DNA of 23,534 bases from Scytonema sp. UIC 10036 (GCF_009725235.1 NZ_WJFC01000208.1:1-23534), one strand, 5' to 3'. Positions 7,023-15,500 are shown, counted from the first letter of the stretch. Notes: a model not told the origin generated them from the sequence alone. Numbers and translations: made by a program.

Positions 7023-7877
7023 TTAGAATCCAGCTGCAAATTTGGCTACAGCTTCTTGCTTAATCTTCTCTTTCTCATATGCGATATTTTGAATTTCGTA
7101 CTTAACTTTCTCGTTCTGTTCACGAAGCTTGTCAACCTTAAGTTGTTCTTGTTCTCGAATCAATTCTGTCTGGTTTTGAGTGCCTTCAGTACGAATATTC
7201 TGTTGAACCAAAAGTTCACGGTCTTGATTAAGCTTGCTGATTTCAGTGTCGCGAGAAACAATTGAACGGTGATATGTGATCGCTTTTTTCTCATTGTCGA
7301 TACGTGCTGTTTTGCCATCAATCAGCAATCCAATTAAGCGTTGTTGCTCAAGGTCGAGTGTCGCTAAATCCTGCTTAAGTTTGGTATTGTTAATCGCTAC
7401 GCCAACAAAATTTCTCTGTCGAGCGATCGTGATATTTCGCTTGATTGCTTCACCTGAATCTAGCTGAGGTACAGATTCATCTATTTCTGCATCTGCTTTA
7501 GAGAGAATGCCGGCTGTGTCAACAGAGCCATTACTTAGGCTCGAAGGATTGTAGTCAATGGACCCGTTAACTGTGGCTGTAACTTTGTTGGCAACACCTT
7601 GAGCAGCTGCACCAACAGCGCCCTTAACAGCCTCACCGACCGCACCCACCACAGGGGAAACGACCTGTCCGGCTTGTTGCAGTTTTTCTTTTAAGTTGTT
7701 TCTCGCGGCTTCATCAACAGATGCTACCTCAGGGCTAGATTCAAAAGCGGATGTTGCTTCTGGGGATTGTACGGCTTCTGTTTCAGTGACCAACCTTTTC
7801 GATCCGGTCAGTCCACCACGTACACCTCTTTTTGAATTTTCAAGATTTGCACCTGTGAGTGTTCCTTTTCTTGGCAT
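7023..7877 (-). CDS. Coiled-coil protein of unknown function (ATPase operon)
   Basis: From the ATG at 7877 the product is 284 residues. It has a basic N-terminus (MPRKGTLTGANLENSKRG), an Ala/Val/Gly-rich stretch (about 69-103) that is not clearly a membrane helix, and a long charged coiled coil (about 205-280) rich in Glu, Gln and Lys. An in-frame ATG at 8018 would add 47 residues of low-complexity character. The 7877 start is preferred because AAAGGA lies about 9 nt upstream. The 146-bp gap before it holds two short inverted repeats (AGTCGGG/CCCGACT at 7926-7956; CGATATC/GATATCG at 7971-7994). I do not recognise the family. The adjacent ATPase gene and matching coiled-coil character suggest a structural partner of the ATPase. 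Confidence 0.6.
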   Translation of the reverse strand: MPRKGTLTGANLENSKRGVRGGLTGSKRLVTETEAVQSPEATSAFESSPEVASVDEAARNNLKEKLQQAGQVVSPVVGAVGEAVKGAVGAAAQGVANKVTATVNGSIDYNPSSLSNGSVDTAGILSKADAEIDESVPQLDSGEAIKRNITIARQRNFVGVAINNTKLKQDLATLDLEQQRLIGLLIDGKTARIDNEKKAITYHRSIVSRDTEISKLNQDRELLVQQNIRTEGTQNQTELIREQEQLKVDKLREQNEKVKYEIQNIAYEKEKIKQEAVAKFAAGF

Positions 7878-8023
7878 AATATTCTCATCCTTTGTGTTAT
7901 CAGTCGTGTTTACAGAGGGTGTTGAAGTCGGGGAAATTTTGCGATTCTGCCCGACTCTCAACCTAGAACGCGATATCAAGTAGGTAAGATATCGTAAGTG
8001 TTGCGATCGAGAGAGCAAGGATT

Positions 8024-8476
8024 TTAAGGGGTAACATCAGGTTCCCGAAAAAATTGATTAACGAAATAGGTGACTGACCGTGCATAACCACAAAATTGTG
8101 TAAGCGCGTTGCCACAAGCGAAGGATACAGGGTAGGAGCTTACTACAATCAGCAGAATAAAAGCCAAAGACCCATTCAATATTTGGTTTATTTGTGCTGG
8201 CATGGTTAAGTTTAGTTTCGCCTCTTCAAGCTTGCGTAGTTCAGCGTCGTGTTTGATTTCTTCAAGTGTTTGAATAGCACCAGTAAGATTCAGAATTTTT
8301 TGCTGATTGGGATTAGACAAACGCACTTCACAATACAGATCGCGTTTTAACATTTTCAGCTTTTCTTCATCGCTAATCAAACCTAGCGCTGTACTTTCTT
8401 CATTCCAATCGCGATGTCTTACAATCATTGCATCGATTTTATTCAAAGCATCAGCAAAAATTTCGTTGATTCCCAT
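8024..8476 (-). CDS. Small membrane protein of unknown function (ATPase operon)
   Basis: A 150-residue protein with a charged, mostly helical N-terminal two thirds (about 1-92) and one strong hydrophobic segment at about 99-121 (SLAFILLIVVSSYPVSFACG), followed by a short tail. It looks like a bitopic membrane protein with a large cytoplasmic helical domain. It follows the 94-residue gene after 11 nt and precedes the coiled-coil gene, so it is very probably part of the same transcript. No family recognised. A role in anchoring or gating the ATPase complex at the membrane is inference from context only. Confidence 0.6.
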   Translation of the reverse strand: MGINEIFADALNKIDAMIVRHRDWNEESTALGLISDEEKLKMLKRDLYCEVRLSNPNQQKILNLTGAIQTLEEIKHDAELRKLEEAKLNLTMPAQINQILNGSLAFILLIVVSSYPVSFACGNALTQFCGYARSVTYFVNQFFREPDVTP

Positions 8477-8487
8477 GATTGTTTCTC

Positions 8488-8772
8488 CTATTTAACTTGA
8501 ACTTGATTTCTTACTTGAAAATACAAGCCATCTAGTAACTCAATGATGTTTTGAAGGCTTGCATCTTGCTCCACTGAGCTAACAGCTTCCCAATCTTCAG
8601 ATGAACGTACTTGTAGCAAATCGTCAACCAGAAGCACAAGTTTATGCACTACTTTATTTTTGCTTGAGCCGTTTGTAGTCGTTAAGGCGATTACATTTTG
8701 TTTTAGTTTTGCAGCACGTGTCATGGCTTTTACTGTGTTTCTTTGCTGTTGTATTCTTTCTAGTTCGTTCAT
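8488..8772 (-). CDS. Small helical protein of unknown function (ATPase operon)
   Basis: A 94-residue soluble protein predicted to be mostly helical: a basic N-terminal helix (ELERIQQQRNTVKAMTRAAK) and a C-terminal half with alternating hydrophobic and acidic residues (LVLLVDDLLQV, then NIIELLDGLYFQV). It has no Cys, no membrane segment and no motif I recognise. The gene sits 12 nt after the SAP-repeat gene and 11 nt before the membrane-protein gene, the spacing of a co-transcribed unit. It may be an adaptor within the complex. Function unknown. Confidence 0.58.
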   Translation of the reverse strand: MNELERIQQQRNTVKAMTRAAKLKQNVIALTTTNGSSKNKVVHKLVLLVDDLLQVRSSEDWEAVSSVEQDASLQNIIELLDGLYFQVRNQVQVK

Positions 8773-8784
8773 GAAACTATCTCC

Positions 8785-9366
8785 TTATGCTGCTTGCAAT
8801 TCTTGTTGACGTGGTTTGAATGTGACAACCTTATTTCGTTGTTCCTTGAGGTAAGAAATAGCATTCAGATAATTCTCCTGACCTTTGCGGCTTGATGTCA
8901 GCTTCCATTGAATGAGTGAAGCCGCCATTGCATACTTTGTACTTCCAGCAAAAGTACGCACTGATTTACAAAGCTGTTTAAGTTCCGCACCCTTCATTGA
9001 GTCAGCGAGCGCCTGGATGTCATCACCAGACATGTAGTCCTTAAGAATCTGTCTGACTCGTGCTGCATTCTTAAGTCGTTCAAGACACTTAGCCTTAGTA
9101 CCAGAGTAGGGAATACCCATGACCTGACATAGGGCTGAGAGATATTTGCCTGGAAGGATATTGAGTTGCGCGTCTGACCATTCCCAACTAGCTATACCAA
9201 GCATCTTTTTAAAAACCGATCCTGGATGCAAGTGTTTAACAGGGATGTCCCCAAACTTTTGAACTCTGGCATCTATGAGTGATTGCAACTCGGACTTCTT
9301 AAGACCCGATAACCGGATCAGCTTTAGGGATTTTGCTTGTTCGCGTAACTGGGTAAGGGTAGGCAT
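8785..9366 (-). CDS. SAP-repeat putative DNA-binding protein (ATPase operon)
   Basis: A 193-residue basic protein with up to three SAP/Rho-N-like helix-turn-helix units: about 3-32 (TLTQLREQAKSLKLIRLSGL), about 72-99 (PGKYLSALCQVMGIPYSGTK) and, less clearly, about 126-153. SAP units follow a 'L..LC...GI..SGTK..L..RL' pattern that fits the second unit well. They usually bind AT-rich DNA. The ATG overlaps the stop codon of the preceding 55-residue ribbon-helix-helix gene (TAATG), implying translational coupling. Two DNA-binding proteins at the head of an operon ending in a DNA-pump-like ATPase suggest they mark or load the DNA substrate. That is inference. Confidence 0.6.
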   Translation of the reverse strand: MPTLTQLREQAKSLKLIRLSGLKKSELQSLIDARVQKFGDIPVKHLHPGSVFKKMLGIASWEWSDAQLNILPGKYLSALCQVMGIPYSGTKAKCLERLKNAARVRQILKDYMSGDDIQALADSMKGAELKQLCKSVRTFAGSTKYAMAASLIQWKLTSSRKGQENYLNAISYLKEQRNKVVTFKPRQQELQAA

Positions 9367-9533
9367 TACTGGTCCCTCATCTGGTTGGAAACTTGCGTCT
9401 CGAAAACCAGCTTTTCCAAATAGCTCGCGATCGCATGAGTGCTGGCATCTGCAGGTAACGAGTACATTTGCTTAATTTTTTCCACAGCAGGATAGCTCAG
9501 ACTGAGTCTCAGCGATTTGTAGGATTTCGACAT
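9366..9533 (-). CDS. Small ribbon-helix-helix (CopG-like) protein heading the ATPase operon
   Basis: A 55-residue ORF starting at ATG 9531-9533 and ending in a TAA that overlaps the next ATG. The pattern KSLRLSLSYP (strand), AVEKIKQMYSL (helix 1), then ASTHAIASYLEKLVFE (helix 2) fits a CopG/Arc-type DNA-binding dimer. A good sigma70-like promoter lies 49 nt upstream. The overlap with the SAP gene argues that it is real and co-translated. Likely autoregulator of the six-gene unit or binder of a cis site; both are inferred. The ribosome binding site is weak. Confidence 0.6.
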   Translation of the reverse strand: MSKSYKSLRLSLSYPAVEKIKQMYSLPADASTHAIASYLEKLVFETQVSNQMRDQ

Positions 9534-9581
9534 ATTCGTAACTGGCTGAACGCTTGTTGGCGGTTTTTGGTTTATGGTGCT

Positions 9582-9611
9582 ATAGTAACAACTGGTGCGT
9601 CACCTTGTCAA
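9582..9611 (-). promoter_or_regulatory. Sigma70-like promoter for the six-gene ATPase operon
   Basis: On the minus strand TTGACA (complement of 9606-9611) is followed after 18 nt by TACTAT (complement of 9582-9587). It points at the 55-residue gene, giving a leader of about 40 nt. The 160-bp divergent region also serves the plus-strand gene starting at 9693. Confidence 0.55.
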
Positions 9612-9692
9612 CTAAGAGCAAGTAAATACCATTGAAAGCAAGAAAAAGCGATAATAACGTACAAGTGACATTTATATGAACACCTGTATGCT

Positions 9693-9863
9693 ATGCCATC
9701 TCAAAAACCCCGCATAACTTTGCGGTTAGACGAAACAGATATTAATAACCTAGAGGAGTGGTCTAAAGAAGAATTTTTAACTGTGCCTCAACTAGCAAGA
9801 GTGATTGTCAAAAAAGCCATAGCAGAATGGCAAGCAAACAAAAAGGAACTCAAAAATGACTAA
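9693..9863 (+). CDS. Small ribbon-helix-helix (CopG-like) protein heading the integrase operon
   Basis: A 56-residue ORF: MPSQKPRITLRLDETDINNL (strand plus start of helix 1), then EEWSKEEFLTVPQLARVIV and KKAIAEW. The RITLRLDE strand and two helices are a classic ribbon-helix-helix pattern seen in many small cyanobacterial proteins. Its stop codon overlaps the next gene by 8 nt (9856-9863), so the two are translationally coupled. Probably a DNA-binding regulator or accessory factor for the downstream coiled-coil protein and integrase. The first codon is chosen because no longer in-frame start is available. Confidence 0.65.
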   Translation: MPSQKPRITLRLDETDINNLEEWSKEEFLTVPQLARVIVKKAIAEWQANKKELKND

Positions 9864-10176
9864 CACCCCAGAACAACCCAGCAGGTTAGACCGGATTGAG
9901 GCGATTCTTGAGCGAGTAGCGAACCAGCAACAAACCAATACAGCAGCAATTGCTCAGTTGACGACCAAAGTTGAGCAAAACACCACTGCCATAGCAGAAC
10001 TCCGGAACGAACTGCAAGAGAGCATCAGCCATCTTGTAGGGGTGATTGGAGATTTTGTAGAAGAAGCTCACAACGACCGGGAGCAAGCTAAAACTGACCG
10101 CCAAGCGTGGCAAGCTGAGATTCAACGAATTTGGGAATACTTGCTGCGGCAGTCGGGGAACGGAAGGAACCCATAG
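9856..10176 (+). CDS. Coiled-coil protein of unknown function (integrase operon)
   Basis: A 106-residue hydrophilic protein that is almost all coiled coil: RLDRIEAILERVANQQQ, then heptad-like repeats of NTTAIAELRNELQE type, then a charged C-terminal helix. Similar short proteins are common in cyanobacteria and have no defined activity that I know. The start overlaps the end of the 56-residue ribbon-helix-helix gene; the integrase gene follows after about 53 nt. Likely co-transcribed with both. It may multimerise or bridge partners; function unknown. Confidence 0.65.
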   Translation: MTNTPEQPSRLDRIEAILERVANQQQTNTAAIAQLTTKVEQNTTAIAELRNELQESISHLVGVIGDFVEEAHNDREQAKTDRQAWQAEIQRIWEYLLRQSGNGRNP

Positions 10177-10229
10177 TTAGGGACGAAAGTTGACAGAAAA
10201 GCTTGAAAGCACGTTTGTGGTCTACCGAC

Positions 10230-10925
10230 ATGAAAATCAATCGACACGGGAGGGCTAAAGTTTTGACACAGGAAGAAATTCAGCTGCTTTTCAATTCGGG
10301 GCTTCAGTCTGACCGTGACCGAGCTTTATTCGGTGTCTGCCTGTATACTGCGTGTCGGATTGACGAAGCTTGCACCTTGAACACTGCCGATGTTTACGAT
10401 GGGAGAATGCGTGTACGTGGAGAAATCATCTTCCGCAGACACAACACTAAGGGAAAATTGGCTGCTAGGGCTATCCCAGTGATTGATGAGCTAAGGTCAC
10501 TGCTGCTTCAGTACAAACCTACTACTCGCCAAGGATTTCTCTTTCCCGGTCGTCACAACAGAGGGCATATCAACTCGGATTCGGCAGCCCGGATATTGAG
10601 AGAGGCGTGCTATAGCCTTGGCTTAGAAGGTGTTTCTACTCACAGTTTTCGCCGTAGCGCTTTAACCCAGATGAGCAATGCTGGCATCCCGTTGCGGGTC
10701 ATTCAGGAGATTTCGGGACACAGAAACTTGGAAGAACTACAGAAGTACTTAGAAGTTCGACCGGACCAGGTACGGGGTGCGGTTTCGGCTTTGTCTATGC
10801 TGTCTCATGTTGGGGATAGCTACGTCGTCAAATCAATCTTTGACGACGTAGACTCTACCCCCGATACAGAAACGATTTCCACCCAAGAAGCTAGCGCCGA
10901 TCCGCGCAAACATCAAAGGTCATAA
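10230..10925 (+). CDS. Compact tyrosine recombinase (integrase family, catalytic domain only)
   Basis: Tyrosine recombinases cut and rejoin DNA through a 3'-phosphotyrosine. All catalytic residues are visible (numbered from the TTG at 10203, nine codons upstream): R52 in TACRIDEA, K83 in HNTKGKLA, H147 and R150 in HSFRR, H173 in SGHRN and Y182 in KYLEVRPDQ. The ORF begins directly with the catalytic domain (AKVLTQEEIQLLF) and lacks the usual N-terminal core-binding domain, so it is short (231-240 aa against about 300-400). The ATG at 10230 is preferred to the TTG; neither has a clear ribosome binding site. It follows a ribbon-helix-helix gene and a coiled-coil gene. A role in resolving plasmid multimers or local inversion is plausible. 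No att site was identified. Confidence 0.8.
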   Translation: MKINRHGRAKVLTQEEIQLLFNSGLQSDRDRALFGVCLYTACRIDEACTLNTADVYDGRMRVRGEIIFRRHNTKGKLAARAIPVIDELRSLLLQYKPTTRQGFLFPGRHNRGHINSDSAARILREACYSLGLEGVSTHSFRRSALTQMSNAGIPLRVIQEISGHRNLEELQKYLEVRPDQVRGAVSALSMLSHVGDSYVVKSIFDDVDSTPDTETISTQEASADPRKHQRS

Positions 10926-11044
10926 GCCATGCTAAAAAAAGAATCACGGTTCAGGGTGCGATCGTATCCCCGATAATGCAACAAATTTTAATGACAATTC
11001 AACGGCTTTCAGCGATTTAACTTGCAGCAACAATGGGAGGGCAG

Positions 11045-11980
11045 ATGAAAGCGATCGCCTTAAAAAAGAATAATACTTCAATTCAATTGCAGGAAATAGA
11101 CCGAAAAATGCAAAAAGGTGCGTTTATAACAGAAATCGACAATCATCTATTCAATCACTGTGTAAACACTTCTTATGGCTCTGCACTAATAGCAAAGATT
11201 GTTCTCCCAATAGGTGAAGACTCAATAACATTTAAGTCACCCGCGCTGCGAAGCCAATTACAGTTACAGATATTGCGTCATCCAAAAAAAACGGTTCCTT
11301 TTTGGGCAATACAGCCTAGCAGATTAAATAGAATTCCAACAGAAGATGATTCAAGGGAACCGCTACGACTCATGCTTACCCCCTATACTCTTCTACCAAA
11401 GAAATTAAATAAATTTCAAGCACAGCAACTAAGTCAACTAGAATTTCTCTTAAAATACGCTGCCGCCTACATAATCAGAAAACGCTATAGAGAAAACTTC
11501 TGTTCATTGCCTACTGTTGATAACAGGTCAAAACCTTTTTGTGATGCTTGGGCAGACCGTTGGTATCGAATATTGAATCTTTGCTCATTGGGCATGGACT
11601 TCCTAAGCGATCGCGAACGAGAAAAAATTCCAAAATCCTGGAACTGGCTTGATATTCTTGTGCAAGAGCATCGCCGGACACAATTACTTGAACTTAGCGC
11701 AGATGAAAATCCGATAGTGCCGAAATACGAACAAGCCAATTATTGGGATACATATGCCGATTATTTAAGAAAACGCAAAGTCCCACCTAGTATTAACTCA
11801 AAAGAACACCCAAGTTTGTTTCGCTTACTGGATATCAGCACACAAACGATAGGAGAGGCTCTGACAGATTACATTGATTCGATAGAACGTTTCGCACAAC
11901 AAATCAGAGAAAATTCAATGGTAACTTCTGTTGGTTTTAGCAGCAAGGGGCTTATTCTTCGCGAACGGAGAGGAAAATGA
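11045..11980 (+). CDS. Hypothetical protein upstream of the rep region
   Basis: A 311-residue protein of unknown family. It is rich in aromatic and basic residues, with a helical middle part (about 125-200, including LLKYAAAYIIRKRYRENF and WADRWYRILNLCSLGMDFL) and a C-terminal basic end. No catalytic motif, membrane segment or signal peptide seen. The ATG at 11045 is chosen over the in-frame one at 11033 because GGGAGG lies just upstream of it. It stands alone between the integrase and the rep leader, with a good terminator at 12115-12141. Its position next to rep suggests a plasmid maintenance role, but nothing in the sequence proves it. Confidence 0.6.
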   Translation: MKAIALKKNNTSIQLQEIDRKMQKGAFITEIDNHLFNHCVNTSYGSALIAKIVLPIGEDSITFKSPALRSQLQLQILRHPKKTVPFWAIQPSRLNRIPTEDDSREPLRLMLTPYTLLPKKLNKFQAQQLSQLEFLLKYAAAYIIRKRYRENFCSLPTVDNRSKPFCDAWADRWYRILNLCSLGMDFLSDREREKIPKSWNWLDILVQEHRRTQLLELSADENPIVPKYEQANYWDTYADYLRKRKVPPSINSKEHPSLFRLLDISTQTIGEALTDYIDSIERFAQQIRENSMVTSVGFSSKGLILRERRGK

Positions 11981-12114
11981 AAAACTAAGATTTTTAAAGA
12001 GACACGTATAAAACGTGAGTATTCACGAGATTCCAAACAAAAATTGAGCTTATTTGACATTTGTTGACGGTTTGAAAGCCCCCCACTTGGACGCCTTGCC
12101 CTGCAAGGGCTACA

Positions 12115-12141
12115 GAGGTTTTTATCACAAACCTCGTTTTT
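12115..12141 (+). terminator. Rho-independent terminator before the rep leader
   Basis: GAGGTTT (12115-12121) and AAACCTC (12129-12135) form a perfect 7-bp stem with a 7-nt loop, followed by G and TTTTT. It ends transcription from the 311-residue gene. A short CCTTGC/GCAAGG hairpin lies just before it at 12094-12108. Confidence 0.65.
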
Positions 12142-12191
12142 AGGGGATGTAGGCTCATAAATGACAGTAAATTAGCAATAAAAACGGGCGC

Positions 12192-12284
12192 AGTCTTTAG
12201 CTTGGGCAGTAGCTCTGTTTACGAACCACCAAAGAATGGCTAAAACCATTCACCGCTGCGGTGACTGACACCCAGCAAAAGACT
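12192..12284 (+). ncRNA. Structured RNA element in the rep leader
   Basis: AGTCTTTAGCTTGGG (12192-12206) can pair with CCCAGCAAAAGACT (12271-12284), with one mismatch and one bulge, closing a domain. That domain holds two adjacent small hairpins, AATGG/CCATT (12235-12250) and CACCG/CGGTG (12251-12263). This makes a branched structure just upstream of the leader ORF and rep. It could be part of a copy-number control RNA or its target; no antisense promoter was established. Confidence 0.45.
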
Positions 12285-12508
12285 AATAAAATTTCACTTC
12301 TATCGTAAACGAGTTACGAAGTAAAACCAACTATAAAAGCTAAAAGCTGCCCCCAATAATTTGGAGGACAGCCGATGATTTTTTTAAATTTTTATGTTGA
12401 CGACATTTTACCAAAACTCGGTAGTTTAATCAAGGAAAAACACCTCACAGAAACGCTGGAAGCGCTCGAATGCCTTGGATACTACGGTGATAGCTCAGTA
12501 GCTCTGTT
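12207..12508 (+). repeat. 13-nt direct repeat shared by leader RNA and leader ORF
   Basis: CAGTAGCTCTGTT occurs exactly at 12207-12219, inside the branched leader structure, and again at 12496-12508, about 25 nt before the rep start codon. A single antisense sequence could pair with both copies, or the copies could compete for one partner. Confidence 0.6.
12346..12372 (+). promoter_or_regulatory. Hairpin that can mask the leader-ORF ribosome binding site
   Basis: GCTGCCCCCAA (12346-12356) can pair with TTGGAGGACAGC (12361-12372), burying GGAGGA, the ribosome binding site six bases before the leader-ORF ATG. Opening this hairpin would be required for leader translation and, through coupling, for rep translation. 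Confidence 0.55.
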
Positions 12509-12539
12509 AATTTACCTCCAACAGGAGGTCGGATTATGA
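12375..12539 (+). CDS. 54-residue leader ORF translationally coupled to rep
   Basis: A short ORF with a strong ribosome binding site (GGAGGA, 6-nt spacing). It starts MIFLNFYVDDILPKLGSLIK and ends QQEVGL, and its TGA overlaps the rep ATG as ATGA. The product is a mixed hydrophobic/acidic peptide with no family I recognise. ATGA overlap plus a structured leader is a known arrangement in plasmid rep control, where translating the leader opens or feeds the rep start. Rep also has its own AGGAGG at 12523-12528. A regulatory role for the act of translation is more likely than a peptide function, but this is inference. Confidence 0.62.
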   Translation: MIFLNFYVDDILPKLGSLIKEKHLTETLEALECLGYYGDSSVALLIYLQQEVGL

Positions 12540-15500
12540 GCTATGTTCCTACCCGGCACGGGAATCCATGCGTTCACTGTGGCGACATCGGGGGAAATTG
12601 TCGGACACACAGAAGCCGCGAGATGCATTTGTGTGTTTCCCTGGCTGGTTCCTTGAAAGGGGAGAAAAGCCAGGGATACGTAGTGATTGGGGATACAAGT
12701 GATGGCAGATGGGCGCAATTGCTACCCGATACCGAGGGTCTGTCCGAAGAAGCCAAGCGGGAAAATGAAACTAAGCGTCTACAAGAAAAGCAGTTGTGGC
12801 AAAAAACACAGCAGGTTGAACACAGAGAGCGCCAAGAGAAGGCACTGTCAGCTAGCGATCGGCACCAGTTTTACTCACAAATTCTCAGTCAGTTGACTTT
12901 TGACCATGCGACCTTAGCTGACCTGCGCCGTCGTGGTCTTTCTGAAGAAGAAATTTTAGGGAGTGACTTTAAGTCGGTTCACAAGTGGCAGGAGATAACC
13001 GGACCTTTTCCCCCCAACTTACCGGGCATTAGTAAAAATGGAAATGCTTTAATAGTCCCCGGTGATGGCTATCTACTCCCAGTTCGCAATGTGAATGGGG
13101 AGATTTGCGGTCTCCAGTTAAGACTGCATACCCCAATCGACAACAACCGCTATCGGTGGTTATCTTCAGCAGATTATCCGGTCAATACTCAAGAATTTGG
13201 TGAATTACCTTTGGCGGTTTATATCCCAAAGGAATTAAAAAATTTCAGCATCCAACTTGTCGAAGGGACAGGACTGAAACCATTCTTAGCAGCTGAGAGG
13301 ACAGGCATGGTAACCATTGGCGCTAGTGGTGGCAACCATACTAGCAGCCCAGAAACGCTTAAGAAAACAATCAACGAACTACAAGAGGCATTATGTCAAA
13401 TCGCTCAAGAAAATGGTATAGCCTTAGTCACGCCGAATCTACAAACAGGCGTCAAATTGAAGAAATCAAAAGAGCAATTATCAGCCAATGGGAAACAGTC
13501 GGAAGCGGAAGAAACCCAGACAAGGCACGTATCAGAATCCGTAAATATCCAAAATCATTACTTGCCATCGCGGCTAAGGAACTCGCTGGCGAACACCCAG
13601 AACTTAAAGACTATAACATCTACTTTCTGTAGCATCATTATCACTCCAGATGCGGGTTTTGCTCTTAACCCATCCGTCATCAAAACACTATTGAGAACGA
13701 TAAGTTGGCTGAAAGAGAATTTTAAAGAAAACCCAATTTATGTTCACGACTGGAATCAAATTCATAAGAGCCAAGGTGATATTGATGAGTTAAATGATTT
13801 CTCTATTGTTCGCTGTTTGAGGCTTGAATCTTTCCAGAAGAAATACAAAGAAGTCGTTGATTTTGAGAAAGGATTTGCTAACAAGCGCTATCAAGAATGG
13901 GCAGAGAGTAGAGTCAAGTTAACTGCTGATATTATTCAACATGAAAAGTGGCTTACCATTCCAGATGGCATACAAAATGACTGCGATATCTTGCTGATAA
14001 GAAAAGCTTTAGGTGGTGGGAAGACTCAAGCTTTAATCAACTTCTTAAAAGGAAAAGATATAGATTCATCGGGTGCTGTTGCTCTGCTTGTTGGGTATAG
14101 GAACACTCTTTTGAATAACACAATTGAAAGAGCTAATCAGCTTGGTCTACCAGCAATGCATATTAAGGATGCAAGAGAATTGGTAGACAAAACTGTTGTT
14201 AATTTCGCGGCTGATGATTCTATCAAGCTCTGGGGTGGATGCGCCGACAGTTTCTTTAAATTCGATGCAGTTATAAGCCACAATCCCAATTACTTTTTAA
14301 TCCACGATGAAATCTGCTCTGTCTTAGGACATTTGAAAGGGGGAGGAACTCTAAAAGGTCGCCAACAGCAAGCGATAAAATGGGATGTTGAGACAATTAG
14401 AAATTCTAAATTCTGCATCATGATGGATGCCAATCTTTCTGACAAAGAGGTAGATTTTATCCGACAAATATTTCCTGAGAAACGTATTAAAGTTCTTGAT
14501 AGCACTTCTCCTGCTACTCCCCGAAAATTCATCTTTTTAGAGACGGAAACAAGCCAAAAAGATTTCACGGTACTACCAAAATATCTGCCATCTCAACTGA
14601 TGGAAAAAGCCAAGGCAGCAAATCGGGTGCTTTGGCTTTCTGATTCTCAGAGAAGTTGCGAGATAGCTGATGAAATCCTCACTAAACATGGACACAAACA
14701 TTTCCGATTGGATGGAAAGACCAGCCATGATGAGATAGCAGCACAATTTCAAAAAGCTCCAGTACAATTTATTACGACTGAAAACCTTGATTCAGTTAGC
14801 ATTTCTCCCAGTGGGGAAAGCGGATTATCAATTGACCTCTACGATTATTTTGATATTGTTTGTCTTGACATTCGCGGGACAGTTAGCGTTAATACCTTAA
14901 CCCAGTTGTCAGCTCGATTAAGAGATACAAATGTACTAATTTATGTGGCTTGTCCCGAATTCGTGAACATGACTAGCGACCCTTGCCCCTACGCATCAAA
15001 GCGAGTAGCAGAAGTTCTTAACCAGCGACTTGATATGCTTCTGGCTAAAGCAATGGAAATTGATGAGGAGTTGGTAAACAGCCAATTTGTGGTGGATATG
15101 TTCAGTGAGATGGGCGAAAAGTTTTCCACCGACCCCTGGTTTACCGAGAGCCTAAAAGATGCTAAAGAATTGAAGTACGAGCACTCAAATCTGAAACTGA
15201 CACTCAAGACCGCGCTGTCCCAGGCAGGACACAGGGTAATTGACCTAGCAGAGGTAGCAAGTGAGGAACAGCACGAGGAGATACTAGAAACTAGGGAGCT
15301 CGTTAAGCGTCGGGAAGCGTCAAAGATTTTTAACTCCCAGGACATTGACTGGGAGCGAGCGCAGGAACTTTCCAAAAAAGATGTTGATTACGAGACAAAA
15401 TGTCAAATTCGCAAGGCACGTTTAAAACACCAGTTGCCTGGAATTGAGGAGACTCCAAGCTGGAGCGCCGACCTTGTATATACTCTGCTGCTTGACCAGC

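Noticed and set aside
14989..15375. Minus-strand ORF of 128 residues inside rep
   Set aside because: Ser-rich, lies wholly opposite the conserved-frame rep gene and has no ribosome binding site; a shadow frame.
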